Of a stretch of 64,000 nt of DNA, positions 10,025 through 19,647 are shown one piece after another; the first letter of the stretch is position 1, and the number at the start of each line of letters is the position of its first letter. The notes under the pieces are model-generated. The model was not told the DNA's origin. It was given only the letters and a program-made list of their open reading frames with translations, and made no database searches. The DNA is from Prevotella scopos JCM 17725 (GTDB lineage: Bacteria > Bacteroidota > Bacteroidia > Bacteroidales > Bacteroidaceae). Both the position numbers and the translations under genes were made by a program. The stretch spans positions 1,054,001-1,118,000 of the forward strand of contig NZ_CP072389.1 in assembly GCF_018127785.1 (NCBI RefSeq), given 5' to 3'.

Positions 10025-11635
10025 TTACTTCTTCTCCTTGTACAGGTCCTGACAAGTCTTCCAACCGAAGTGTTTGTAGAGTTCGTTAAGACGTGTCTCA
10101 CGCTCCTTGAAAGACGCAAAGTCCTTCTTAGCATTCTCTGTCCAACCAGTCTCTGCCATAGCTGCAACACGTGGGAGGAGCTGGAAGAAAGCCAGGTCGC
10201 GACCAATGATATACTCTGTCCAAAGATTAGCCTGAACACCCTTGATATGCTTCTTCAACTCAGGTGCAGCATCATCTGGCACTGGGTTGTAGCCGTAAGT
10301 TGTCTCAACAGGGAGGAAACCACCGATGAGCGTCATCGTGTTGTCTTTTCTCTGGTAGTAATCGAGATAGTAGTAGTTTACTGGTGTCATGATTGCATCC
10401 AAGCCACGCTTAGCAGCCTCAATACCACCATTCACGCCACGCCAGCTCATGACAGTCGTACCCTTATCAACATCACCCTCGAGAATCTCGTCCCAACCGA
10501 TGATGTAACGACCCTTCTCTGCCAAGTGCTTCGCTGCCTGGTTCATAAAGTGAGCCTGTAGCTGAGCCTCTGCAGAGAAACCATTTGAGCCCTTCAAGCC
10601 AAGACGCTTGATTTCAGCCTGACAGCGTGGACAGTGTTGCCAACGAATACGTGGAGCCTCATCACCACCGATGTGAATATACTTAGATGGGAAAATATCA
10701 ATAATTTCGTCTAAGACGTTGTTCACAAACTCGTAAGTCTTAGGGTTTCCAGCACAGAGAATATCTGGGAAAACACCCCATTGCTCAGCCACTTTGTAAG
10801 GACCACCCGTACAACCAAGCTCTGGATAAGCTGCCAATGCACCGAGCATGTGACCCGGCATATCAATCTCTGGGATAACAGTGATATAACGATCAGCTGC
10901 ATACTTCACAACCTCACGCATCTCGTCCTTTGTATAGTAACCACCGTATGGAGTCTCATCAAAGAGTCCTGTCATACGACCGATAACCGTCTGTGCACGC
11001 TTTGAACCCACTTCTGTAAGCTTTGGATAGCGGTCAATCTGCGCACGCCAGCCCTGATCCTCAGTGAGATGCCAGTGGAAGGTGTTGATGTTATGGAGTG
11101 CAAGCATATCGATGAACTCTTTGATAAAGCTCATCTTGAAGTAGTGACGAGCGCAATCAAGCATCGTACCACGATAAGCAAAACGTGGATAGTCAGCAAT
11201 ACGTGTTGCTGGGAAGGTTACGTTCTCAACCTTCTCCAATGGCAATGACTTGCGAAGTGTCTGAATACCATAGAAAACACCACGCGGAGTCTTACCCTCA
11301 ACTGTAATATTTTTACCCTTTACGGTGATAACATATCCTTCCTCGTTCTCTACCTTTGCATTGAGTTTCAAAGTGATAGTATTGCCCTTCTTATTCATTC
11401 CATTGAGTACAATACCTGTCTTCTCTTGGATATACTGCTTCAAGAACTCACCATTACGGCGCATCGCCTCATCGTTGCTTGCCACGTTGATAATGGTGTT
11501 AGCATCCAAAACAAAAGCTGCACCTTTCTCAGCAGTGATGCTCTGTGGTAGCGGCACTACCTGGTAGTTCGCGTCTGTGGCATGAAGCGAGATGCTCGCA
11601 ATCATCAATGCCACTGAAAGTAAGATTTTCTTCAT
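10025..11635 (-). CDS. Beta-N-acetylhexosaminidase, GH20
   Basis: 536 residues starting with a Sec signal peptide (MKKILLSVALMIASISLHA). A GH20b-type N-terminal domain (about 25-150) is followed by the GH20 barrel. The catalytic Asp-Glu pair is D325-E326 in HIGGDEAPRIRW, and HWHLTEDQGWR near 187-197 is the conserved substrate-site segment. It removes terminal GlcNAc or GalNAc from glycoconjugates by substrate-assisted catalysis. Periplasmic or surface location is expected. It fits with the nearby sulfatase, galactosidase and fucosidase as a host-glycan degrader. A minus-strand TATCTTTGC lies 59 bp upstream. Confidence 0.92.
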   Translation of the reverse strand: MKKILLSVALMIASISLHATDANYQVVPLPQSITAEKGAAFVLDANTIINVASNDEAMRRNGEFLKQYIQEKTGIVLNGMNKKGNTITLKLNAKVENEEGYVITVKGKNITVEGKTPRGVFYGIQTLRKSLPLEKVENVTFPATRIADYPRFAYRGTMLDCARHYFKMSFIKEFIDMLALHNINTFHWHLTEDQGWRAQIDRYPKLTEVGSKRAQTVIGRMTGLFDETPYGGYYTKDEMREVVKYAADRYITVIPEIDMPGHMLGALAAYPELGCTGGPYKVAEQWGVFPDILCAGNPKTYEFVNNVLDEIIDIFPSKYIHIGGDEAPRIRWQHCPRCQAEIKRLGLKGSNGFSAEAQLQAHFMNQAAKHLAEKGRYIIGWDEILEGDVDKGTTVMSWRGVNGGIEAAKRGLDAIMTPVNYYYLDYYQRKDNTMTLIGGFLPVETTYGYNPVPDDAAPELKKHIKGVQANLWTEYIIGRDLAFFQLLPRVAAMAETGWTENAKKDFASFKERETRLNELYKHFGWKTCQDLYKEKK

Positions 11636-12021
11636 TCTGATTAATATGAATATTTTGTATTTAGGTTTTTTGTCGGAATTCCATCTTCCAAAGGCAAAGA
11701 TACAAAAAAAAAGTGAGTTAATACTTGTTATGGGTAAAAAGTGTAGAAAAAATACTCATTCCCTATAATAAGCTTCTATCGTCTCTCTCGAAACTACTTA
11801 TATAAGGTATAGGAGCGTAAAGATTTATCTCCCATTAGCTACACCTTCTACCCACAAAATTCATGGAAGCCCCGACAATCCCCCTTGTTACAGCTTACAA
11901 AATATCTCAATCAAAAAAATAGGTTTTTGCATTATGATCTATTTTCTTGATAACCTCAAACGCATCGTTTATACAAAAATCATACTCATAGACAAGCAAG
12001 GTAAATACATGACAATACTCA
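11636..12021. other. Intergenic region with GH20 promoter
   Basis: Contains a minus-strand -7 element TATCTTTGC at 11694-11702 that can drive the GH20 gene. The rest, up to the decayed DUF1016 gene, is AT-rich with no recognisable gene or structure. Confidence 0.5.
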
Positions 12022-13112
12022 TTATAGATATTCTAGGAAACGTTCTAACTTTTCCAAAGACATATACTTGTAATATATTTGTTCATTCATATTTATATGA
12101 GTTGTTAACAGGTTTATAACATGACTACTACGTATGCATGCATACTGGATGTTATAAAGAATCAAGTCGGCATAGAAATCTGATTCGCCTATTTCAAAAT
12201 GCTTTTGCTGTGCAACAAACGCAAAGCCACTCCCCATTTTCAAAAGATATTTGGTGATGTGAGAAACTAATTGACGCTCCACATCTCGTTCAGTCATCTT
12301 TTCCGTTTGTCCCATCATGTCAAAGATATAAGGGTCTTTCATCAGATAGTTGGCAAGGTCGCTTTGTGGATTGGGTAAGCATACTGCGAAGTTACTGACC
12401 TTCTTTGCAGCAATCTGTCTAGCAAAAAGGTTTGTCTCAATCTGCATTTGCAGAACATTGCGACTCCATCCATTAGCTACTGCTTGCGTAATGTACCAGT
12501 AACGCTCACCCAAGGGCAACTGGCTGTTAAGTAGGATTACATGGCTTGCCCAGTTGGTGCGAACAATGGCTGATTGCTTGAAGACTTCTTCTATCTGACT
12601 GATGTCGCTGTGGTAGATAGCCGACAAAGTTTTTCTGATACTTCGCGCAATTACGCAACAGGGTGTTGCGTAATTATATCTCCTTGAATATCTGAATTTT
12701 GAATTAGTGCAACAGGCTGTTGCGTAAACTGATTAAGTTCGTTTGTTAATTGTAATACATTATCAACCGAAGGGCTATTAAGCAACTCTTCAACCTTACC
12801 CATTTCCGTTAGAACCTCCATAGGATAAGCCTTTGCAAACTGGCACATATAGATAAGATTACGAGTGGAATACCCCTTCTTGTCTGGATATTTAGAACGT
12901 ATCGCTTTAGAAAGTTTGTCAATGACTTTGCTTCCCCAACCTTCTTTCTTTTGGAGGTTAAGAATAAAATGCCCTACTTTCCAATAGTGGAAAAGCATAT
13001 CGGCATTAGCCGAAGTAATCATGCGTACTTGTATATGCTCTAGGTCGGTACCAATAGCTCGTACGATGAGGGATAAATCTTGTTTCTCTGTTTTTCTTAA
13101 TTCTTGGCGCAT
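12022..13112 (-). pseudogene. DUF1016 / YhcG-family PDDEXK nuclease, decayed
   Basis: Two consecutive frames are parts of one protein. 12651-13112 encodes the DUF1016 N-terminal domain (WKVGHFIL, GWGSKVIDKLS, GYSTRNLIYMCQFAKAYP). 12022-12627 encodes the C-terminal nuclease part (NGWSRNVLQMQIETNLF, DPYIFDMMG, GFAFVAQQKHFEIGESDFYADLILYN). The first frame hits a TAA at 12651-12653 and the frame changes before 12627. A second lesion near 12132-12146, at a TGCATGCA duplication, throws the nuclease end out of frame. In the shifted frame HAYVVV is followed by stops where an ELKTG segment is expected. The catalytic core is therefore lost. Intact relatives are restriction-associated or anti-phage nucleases. 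Confidence 0.85.
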
Positions 13113-13222
13113 ACTATCTGGGTGTTATAACTGACCGAATTTCCTCAGGGTCTTCGTCTTGATTCGTCTGTAATGTCAATACAAGATTTCATGGCAACGA
13201 GCTGTTACCTTCTATGGAACTA

Positions 13223-13348
13223 TCAGTCATGAACAAAATCCGTTGGGGAAACTAATAGACATGCAAATGGGAGATGCATTCTCACAATGAAAATATCGCA
13301 TTTCTTACCGTTCTCCAAATTGAAGATGATTCTCCGTTTAAGGTTCAT
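13223..13348 (-). CDS. Possible 41-residue ORF, unknown
   Basis: ATG to TGA frame beginning MNLKRRIIFNLENGKK and ending SPTDFVHD. The composition is protein-like (basic start, hydrophobic end), but there is no promoter or clear ribosome site and no family was recognised. It may be a repeated Prevotella micro-ORF or chance. Confidence 0.25.
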   Translation of the reverse strand: MNLKRRIIFNLENGKKCDIFIVRMHLPFACLLVSPTDFVHD

Positions 13349-13747
13349 GCTTTTAGGTGTATAGATTTCTGCTTCCGAAGTTACACCCTTAAAATGATAT
13401 TACCAAAGATTTTCGCAGAAATCTTATCTTGTTGACACAGCATACAAACTAATCATAATTAAGAACTAGCGGTCCCTCTCCCATACCCCTCCCCTAAAGG
13501 GGTTGAGACCAATCACTTAATTGCAAAATCGAGCACTCTTAATGGTTAATAAACAAACAGATGCCTGCATATATTACTACAAAAGTTCAAAAGTCAAAGG
13601 TAAAATTCAAAAGTCAAAATTAAACGTCTAATGCTCTGAATTATCTTTACATTTATTCAGACTTTAATCTTCAAAAAGCGGTCAAAAACTCCATTTTTAT
13701 CGCCTTTGCAATCCACTCACTATCAGCATATTACAAACACGCTTCTA

Positions 13748-13858
13748 AAAGGGCGTTAACAAGGGGCTTGAAGGGCGTTAACAAGGTCCTTAAAGGGCAC
13801 CTATTAGAAGGCAAAAGGGCGTTAATTGAAATCCAATTAACGTCCTCTTACTTTTTAA
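13748..13858. repeat. Dispersed ~105-bp repeat, copy 1
   Basis: Made of spaced modules AAAGGGCGTTAA, AAGGGCGTTAACAAGG, CTTAAAGGGCACC and a terminal hairpin GGGCGTTAATTG...CAATTAACG. The same modules in the same order occur in inverted orientation at 24080-24190 and, split by an insertion sequence, at 46995-47032 plus 48571-48645. Confidence 0.75.
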
Positions 13859-14083
13859 TATTTGAATTTTCTTTACATGTAGCAGTTGTTTAAGAACAAC
13901 TTATATAAAGAAAATATTCTCCATAAAATAACCCTACTGGCATGTGGCTTGCTATTCTCGATGTTGAATGACTTAGACACATTATATATATAGTATGTAT
14001 CACATCCATGCCATACATCATATATATAGCTTCACGAGAAAGACAACTGCGTAAGGATTCTATATGGGAATAGAAAGAACTTA

Positions 14084-15640
14084 CTACTTCATGTTGTTCT
14101 CCTTCTTGCGAATTGGGTCATCATACTGATTCTGCAGCTGGAGGAGTTGCTTCTTTAGATTCTGCGTGAGCTTCTCCGTGCCAGGCTTACCATAGATATT
14201 GTGCATCTGTTCTGGGTCTTTCTTTAGATCGTAAAGTTCCCAAGCGTCAATATCATTATAGAAATGGATAAGCGAATAACGTTTGGTACGAATACCATAG
14301 TGACGGCAAACAGAGTGCTCGGCAGGGTATTCATAGTAGTGATAGTAGAGCGACTGACGCCAGTTGGCTGGCTTCTTACCCTCAAGGAGTGGTAGGAAAG
14401 AACGGCCCTGGATGTCGGATGGAATCTTTGCACCTGCTACATCGAGGAAGGTTGGAGCATAATCGATGTTTTGTACCATCTGACTGATAACGCCATGCTT
14501 ACCACCTGGATAGTAAATCAACAGCGGTGTGCGGAAGGATTCCTCATACATAAAACGCTTATCGAACCATCCGTGTTCACCCATATAGAAACCTTGGTCA
14601 GAAGTATAGACAATCATCGTGTTTTCCAAGAGTCCGTGCTGGCGCAGATAATCAATGACACGTCCTACGTTGCGGTCAACAGAGTGAATCACACGCATGT
14701 AGTCGTGCATGTAACGCTGATACTTCCATTCAGCGAGTGCCTTACCAGAGAGTTTGTCTTCCTTAAACTTCTTGATGATTGGGTCATAGTAGCTATCCCA
14801 CTGGGCACGCTGTGATGGTGTCATACGTTTGTAGTTAGCACGTCCCCATTCTTCAAGACCAGTCGTGGTATGAATCTCATTTTCCTTGTCAGCCATCTTG
14901 TTGTCATAGACGAGGTCCATATCCTTTATGATGCTCATCTTCTGCTTCTGTGCAGCAAGACGACCAGAATAGTCATCGTAGAAGGTCTTTGGCAATGGAT
15001 ATTTGATGTCATCATAGAGGCGAAGGTCGCAGGTATCAGGATTCCACACACGATGAGGTGCCTTGTTGTGCATCAACAGACAGAACGGCTTGTTCTTATC
15101 ACGTTTGTTCTCCATCCAGTCAATTGCCATATCGGCAATGATGTTGGTCACATAACCCGGACGGCGTATGCGCTTACCATTGCTTAGGAAGTCAGGGTTG
15201 TAGTAGTCACCCTGTCCGATAAGGATATCCCAGTAGTTGAAGCCTGTTGGTAGGGAGGTAAGATGCCACTTACCAATCATAGCGGTCTGATAGCCCTGCT
15301 TCTGCAGCAACTTTGGGAAGGTCTGCTGTTCTCCATCAAAGGTCTTGGAGTTGTCAGTGAAACCATTGGCATGACTATGCTTGCCCGTAAGCATACAAGC
15401 ACGTGACGGACCACTTAGTGAGTTGGCAACGAAGCTCTCTTGGAATTTCACACCATTGTCAGCCAGCCAGTCGATGTTAGGTGTACTAATGAAACGTTTG
15501 TCGTAAGCACTGATGGTTTGATACGAATGGTCATCGCTCATGATAAAAACGATGTTCATCGGTTTCTTCTGTGCGTGAGCAGGTACGACGGCACCCATTG
15601 CAAGCGCTCCTGTCAAACCACATAAAACTTTTGTTTGCAT
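14084..15640 (-). CDS. Sulfatase, family S1, Ser-type (likely GlcNAc-6-O-sulfatase like)
   Basis: 518 residues with a signal peptide (cleavage near AHAQ). Metal ligands D36/D37 lie in FIMSDDHSY. The catalytic motif is S76-G-P-S-R80 followed by ACMLTGK, so the formylglycine precursor is Ser rather than Cys, implying maturation by an anSME-type radical-SAM enzyme encoded elsewhere. C-terminal segments YTSDQGFYMGEHGWFDKRFM and TPLLIYYPGG are typical of S1 sulfatases, and the overall pattern resembles S1_11 GlcNAc-6-sulfatases (from memory). It likely desulfates mucin-type O-glycans or glycosaminoglycans in the periplasm. A promoter with perfect -33/-7 spacing lies at 15763-15795. Confidence 0.88.
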   Translation of the reverse strand: MQTKVLCGLTGALAMGAVVPAHAQKKPMNIVFIMSDDHSYQTISAYDKRFISTPNIDWLADNGVKFQESFVANSLSGPSRACMLTGKHSHANGFTDNSKTFDGEQQTFPKLLQKQGYQTAMIGKWHLTSLPTGFNYWDILIGQGDYYNPDFLSNGKRIRRPGYVTNIIADMAIDWMENKRDKNKPFCLLMHNKAPHRVWNPDTCDLRLYDDIKYPLPKTFYDDYSGRLAAQKQKMSIIKDMDLVYDNKMADKENEIHTTTGLEEWGRANYKRMTPSQRAQWDSYYDPIIKKFKEDKLSGKALAEWKYQRYMHDYMRVIHSVDRNVGRVIDYLRQHGLLENTMIVYTSDQGFYMGEHGWFDKRFMYEESFRTPLLIYYPGGKHGVISQMVQNIDYAPTFLDVAGAKIPSDIQGRSFLPLLEGKKPANWRQSLYYHYYEYPAEHSVCRHYGIRTKRYSLIHFYNDIDAWELYDLKKDPEQMHNIYGKPGTEKLTQNLKKQLLQLQNQYDDPIRKKENNMK

Positions 15641-16331
15641 ATATGATAAATTAGTTTATATCAACTATTTATCCCCTCCTAGGATGCTGCTCCATAGGCT
15701 ATCAATGAGAGCATACGCATTTGAACGAAAGGAGATAATCACAATGATTTAGGTTTATGCGTGCAAATATAACACTTTTTTTAGTATCAGACAAAAGATG
15801 TAAAGAATAAGTCGGGATTTTTAATGGTTTAGCGGGTAGCAACTAGCCTCACAAAGAAAACTGGCCCATACCCCAACTGATCCCATACCCCATAGGGAGG
15901 GGCGTGATATGTTCTTATATCATTCTGGCTACTCGTCAACTTGCTAACTGAACAACAATGATATTGATATTCGCCCTGAAAGCTAAGAAGTAAAATATCA
16001 ATACTTAAAATTAAAAAGATATAGCTCAATATTTATAGATTAACCAAATGGTTTTAGCCCGTTCTGTCAACTTTTTTCCGACTTATGATTATGGTCATTG
16101 TTTTGTTAGTTTTATTTAAATAAAAATTTTCGGTATTGAACATATACTGCACCATGCTATTTTACCTTTGCAACTATCGCAAGAAATAGTCTTCTCCCCA
16201 GTAGATTATTTCGATGAGGATGATACACATACCACCTGACGACTTCTCCTACTGACCGATTTTGCGTCACTATAATATAAGGTGGTAGATGATTGAAACA
16301 CATTTATTCTATAACAAAAACACCAAGACCA
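15641..16331. other. Divergent intergenic region with two promoters
   Basis: Contains the minus-strand sulfatase promoter (15763-15795) and a plus-strand TACCTTTGC at 16163-16171 for the next gene. A CCCATAGGGAGGGG dyad occurs near 15890. No RNA gene or coding remnant was recognised. Confidence 0.5.
15763..15795 (-). promoter_or_regulatory. Sulfatase promoter
   Basis: Minus-strand TATATTTGC (15763-15771) with TTTG (CAAA on plus, 15792-15795) exactly 20 bp upstream, the canonical Bacteroidales spacing. Confidence 0.75.
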
Positions 16332-16745
16332 ATGACAAAGAGAGTGACAATAACAATGAAGGCTACTCACCTCTGGACAAAAGAAGAGGAGGAGCAATTG
16401 ACAAGAAGAATTGTGAATAATTTTCACGACCTAATCAATAGAAGCGAAGACGAAGGATTATATTGGACCGGCTTAAAGTGCGACCTCATAGAACTAGCCC
16501 ACATGGTTTGGGAGAGCGGTGCTTTATTGGATGCGACGGGACACCCCTTAGATTTCCGAACGATTGTACGGAATATATGTAGGGTACTTCACGTGCGCGA
16601 ACCTAACAATCCCTCATCCGTTATCTCCGCTGTACGTGCTAGAAAGAACGTAAGAGTTGGTCCGCTCCGTGAACGTTATCTGCAACTTATCAGTAAAGCT
16701 AAGATTCAAGACCCGATGAGGTTGGAGATAAGGAGAAACAAGTAA
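16332..16745 (+). CDS. Small conserved-looking protein, RteC-like C-terminal pattern, unknown function
   Basis: About 137 residues from the ATG at 16332. The longer frame needs a TTG at 16293. It starts with a charged region (LWTKEEEEQLTRRIVNN) followed by a hydrophobic-patterned stretch containing LIELAHMVWESGALLD, then DFRTIVRNICRVLHV and an Arg-rich tail SAVRARKN. The last part resembles C-terminal segments of small Bacteroidetes regulators of the RteC type, but I cannot confirm the family. There are no membrane or signal segments. A -7 element lies 160 bp upstream. It is not obviously in an operon. Confidence 0.5.
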   Translation: MTKRVTITMKATHLWTKEEEEQLTRRIVNNFHDLINRSEDEGLYWTGLKCDLIELAHMVWESGALLDATGHPLDFRTIVRNICRVLHVREPNNPSSVISAVRARKNVRVGPLRERYLQLISKAKIQDPMRLEIRRNK

Positions 16746-16896
16746 AAGGGGAAAAAAGTAAAAACGTTATTGCTCAAAATTCAAAGTTCATAGGAGAAAG
16801 TTCAATATTCAAGGTCCAAAGTACAAAACTCAAAGGGGAAAGTTCAATATTCAAAATACAAAACTCAAAGTTCAAAGTACAAAACTCAAAGGGAAT
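16746..16896. repeat. Degenerate TTCAAAG-type simple repeat
   Basis: Runs of AAAGTTCAATATTCAA, ACAAAACTCAAAGG and similar steps. The same motif vocabulary (or its complement CTTTGAACTTTG) recurs at 13583-13622 and 24357-24498. Confidence 0.6.
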
Positions 16897-16955
16897 AAAA
16901 AAAAGGGGCAAACTTCAAATACAGTAGGATAGACTGTTGATTCGAAGTTTGCCCC
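16897..16955 (-). terminator. Rho-independent terminator of the metal operon
   Basis: GGGGCAAACTTC (16905-16916) pairs with GAAGTTTGCCCC (16944-16955). On the minus strand the hairpin is followed by eight Ts (plus-strand As 16897-16904). It lies 62 bp after the HMA gene stop. Confidence 0.85.
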
Positions 16956-17016
16956 TTCGCCTATTTATAGTATAGGCATCAGAGAATTACAATTTGAAAT
17001 CTGTGTATTCTGACAA

Positions 17017-17346
17017 TTACATATTATCGCATTCCTCATTTTCATGAACAGGAATCTTAGCATCCTCTGTTGTTTTCTCTGCCTTATAACCAAATTTCGT
17101 AAAGGATTTCTGCAACTGTTCCTCCGTAGTCTTCTTAGGATCGTAAGTGATATAGACCTTCTGTGTCTCAGCGTTCGTCTTGATTTCCTTAATACCCTTT
17201 ACAAAACGGAGGTTGTTCTTTACTTTCGCCTCACAGTTAGCACAGTGCATCTGTGGAGTAGTTGTGAAGATAACTGTCTTAATGTCTTTGGCTGTTGCAA
17301 TCATGGCTACCATGAGCATCAGCATTGTGAAAATAGCTTTTTTCAT
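17017..17346 (-). CDS. Secreted heavy-metal-associated (HMA) domain protein
   Basis: 109 residues with a signal peptide (MKKAIFTMLMLMVAMIATA) and one HMA domain whose metal site is MHCANC near residues 33-38, followed by the usual beta-alpha-beta pattern (VKNNLRFVKGI, KVYITYDPKKTTEEQL, FGYKAEK). Family members bind Cu(I) or similar soft metals and pass them to partners. The C-terminal tail HENEECDNM adds possible ligands. It is the last gene of an operon with a TonB receptor and a His/Cys small protein, suggesting periplasmic copper handling (inference). Confidence 0.85.
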   Translation of the reverse strand: MKKAIFTMLMLMVAMIATAKDIKTVIFTTTPQMHCANCEAKVKNNLRFVKGIKEIKTNAETQKVYITYDPKKTTEEQLQKSFTKFGYKAEKTTEDAKIPVHENEECDNM

Positions 17347-17441
17347 AATTGTTCTTTGTTTGAGGGAGACGTCCGAAAGCGTGTTTCAAGACGTCTCTCT
17401 GTGTTGTCGTTTATGTTATTCTATTGTAAATGAATCAATGT

Positions 17442-19490
17442 TTACTGTCGTTTACCGAGGTTCAGACGGATACCAACGTATGCCATGGCACCCTCGACAG
17501 GACCATAGACCATTGTTGGTTCGAAGCTGTTAGCCCACGGATTTTGATAACCAATGATAGGGTTCTTCTGCTTATAATTGGTAAGGTTTTCCCCACCTAT
17601 GTAAAGCGAGAAGTGGCGGAAGTAGCGTGTCACCTGCCCGCTAAGCTGTCCGTAAGCCTTATAGCTGCCTGCCCATGAGCGTTCGCCCGATGCTAAGGTG
17701 TAAGATTCTGGCATTCTACCACCTCCGTTCAAGGCTGCAGTAGCATCAAACTGCCAGAGTCCTAAAGGTGTTTTATAGCTGAGCGTCAAGAGTCCTTTGT
17801 AACGACTCTGCAGTGGTTTCCACATCAGTTTTCCTCCATACGTCGCCTTAACGAGGTTATATCGGTAGGCTGCTCCCAGCTCAAGACCCTTGAACAAAGG
17901 ATAAGAAGCTTCGATTTGGAAGGTATGCGAGAAGCTCTTTCCATTGAGATTTGTGATATGCAGCTCCTGTGGATTACTGTCATAGTCAATCAACATCTGT
18001 GAAAGGAAGTGCGTGTAATAGTAATCAGTATTGATTTTCAGCATCTTATTTCCTATTGGAATGTTGAAATTAAGACTCGCACCATAGTTCCATGCAGCCT
18101 CTTGATCGAGCTTATCGATGATGAGTCGGCGCCCCGAAGCCATGAGGTAATTGTTCTCAGCCAGTGCGTGCGGACTGCGATAGCCCTTACCTGCAGAGAG
18201 GCGAAGGGTCAGGAAGTCAGCTGGCACCCATTTCAAGTGGAAGCGAGGAGTGAAGAACGTACCATAAACATTGCTATGGTCGACGCGCAATCCTGCCATA
18301 GCGATGAATCGACTATGCAGATTATAGGTGTACTGAACGTATGCGCCCGGTGTTGTTTCGCTCTCAATACCACGTGTGAGCGGGTAGATATTACCATAAT
18401 CAGAAGGCACAGCCGTTGCTGGGAGTGTCAGCGTCTGATGCAAGTAATCATGGTTGAGACTCAAACCAGCAGAGAGATTGTGCTCATCGGTGAAGTTTGT
18501 CTCAAACATAAGTGATGCATAAGCATTCTTCTCGTTGACATCATACTGCTTAATACCATATTGCGCCTGCTGCTTGTGCATAGATACATTACCCATCAAA
18601 GCGATGTTTGTGGCGTGTTCCTGATTGAGAACAAAGGCATGTTTCATATAAGCCTCGTAGCGGTCGGTGCCGATATCAATGCGATAAGGATTCGTTGCAG
18701 CAGCATGAGGAGTCTGACCACTCACGCGATCTTCCTTCAACAGCGACAAACCAGCATGTAAGATATAATCGCCCTTCTTCCAAAACCAACGGTTCTGCAG
18801 GTTGTATTGTCTCACCTTTGGGGCATCTTGGAATCCGTCTCCATTGCCATCATGATGTAGCCAGTTGTTCTCATAGTGGGCAAGGATTTCCGTACTGAGG
18901 TTCTTGTTGCCATTGATATGAATGTTACCATCCGCATTTGCCTCGAATCTTCCCACCGTATTGCCATAGAGGTTGACACTCAAACCTGTTGGATCTTCAG
19001 GTTTAACGTATTCCACATTAATCTGACCTGTCATCGCTTCGTAGCCATTCTTGACGGATGTATTACCCTTACTCACCTGCATACTCTTCATCCAACTGCC
19101 TGGAACATAGCCCAAACCGTAAGGGAGGGCAGCACCACGAAAGTTAGGAAGGTTCTCGGTCAGCATCTGAACATACGTACCACTTAGACCAAGGAGTTTG
19201 ATTTGTTTGGCACCAGTAGTTGCATCCGAGTAGTTTACATCTACCGAAGCATTGTTGACAAAGCTCTCACCAAGGTTACAGCAAGCAGCCTTGAAGAGTT
19301 CGTCACGTAGGATGTCTTTACCGTTGATGGCTCCAGAGAGCGATCTCACTGATGCCTTTCTTGCGGTGACAGTCACGTCAGAGAGCGTCTGATCTTTTAG
19401 GGTTGCGGTCGAGTCGACTACAGTATTCTGTGCGGTAGCAGGTAGGACAGACAGCAAGGTCAGTCCTGCTAAATATATAATTTTATTCAT
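17442..19490 (-). CDS. TonB-dependent receptor, probably metal (copper) linked
   Basis: 682 residues with a signal peptide, a short TonB-box-like region, a plug domain (LSDVTVTARKA, LLGLSGTYVQMLTENLPNFRG split around residues 30-125, with VSKGNTSVKNG) and a 22-strand-type barrel ending in GIRLNLGKRQ. No carboxypeptidase-like N-terminal repeat is present, so it is not a SusC-type receptor. Its neighbours (HMA protein downstream, His/Cys small protein upstream) make a metal or metallophore substrate likely. A GTATCAG...CTGATAC hairpin lies in the 157-bp gap upstream. Confidence 0.85.
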   Translation of the reverse strand: MNKIIYLAGLTLLSVLPATAQNTVVDSTATLKDQTLSDVTVTARKASVRSLSGAINGKDILRDELFKAACCNLGESFVNNASVDVNYSDATTGAKQIKLLGLSGTYVQMLTENLPNFRGAALPYGLGYVPGSWMKSMQVSKGNTSVKNGYEAMTGQINVEYVKPEDPTGLSVNLYGNTVGRFEANADGNIHINGNKNLSTEILAHYENNWLHHDGNGDGFQDAPKVRQYNLQNRWFWKKGDYILHAGLSLLKEDRVSGQTPHAAATNPYRIDIGTDRYEAYMKHAFVLNQEHATNIALMGNVSMHKQQAQYGIKQYDVNEKNAYASLMFETNFTDEHNLSAGLSLNHDYLHQTLTLPATAVPSDYGNIYPLTRGIESETTPGAYVQYTYNLHSRFIAMAGLRVDHSNVYGTFFTPRFHLKWVPADFLTLRLSAGKGYRSPHALAENNYLMASGRRLIIDKLDQEAAWNYGASLNFNIPIGNKMLKINTDYYYTHFLSQMLIDYDSNPQELHITNLNGKSFSHTFQIEASYPLFKGLELGAAYRYNLVKATYGGKLMWKPLQSRYKGLLTLSYKTPLGLWQFDATAALNGGGRMPESYTLASGERSWAGSYKAYGQLSGQVTRYFRHFSLYIGGENLTNYKQKNPIIGYQNPWANSFEPTMVYGPVEGAMAYVGIRLNLGKRQ

Positions 19491-19647
19491 TTTGTTTGAT
19501 ATTCAGTTGTTATTTAAAATTTATAAAGCCTGTGTGGTATCAGAATGGGAAACATACTGATACGCTTTTTTACCCGAACACACTTGTGTAACAGGTACGA
19601 TAAACCTTCTGTTGCCCATTTCATGAGGAACAGAAAACAACCAAAAA

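Larger units (their letters stand above)
13113..14083. other. Gene-poor intergenic region
   Basis: About 970 bp between the DUF1016 remnant and the sulfatase. It holds one possible 41-codon frame (13223-13348, minus), a short CCCCT...AGGGG dyad near 13480-13500, runs of the TTCAAAAGTCAAA motif near 13583-13622, and copy 1 of the short ~105-bp repeat near 13748-13858. No other gene was recognised. Confidence 0.6.
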
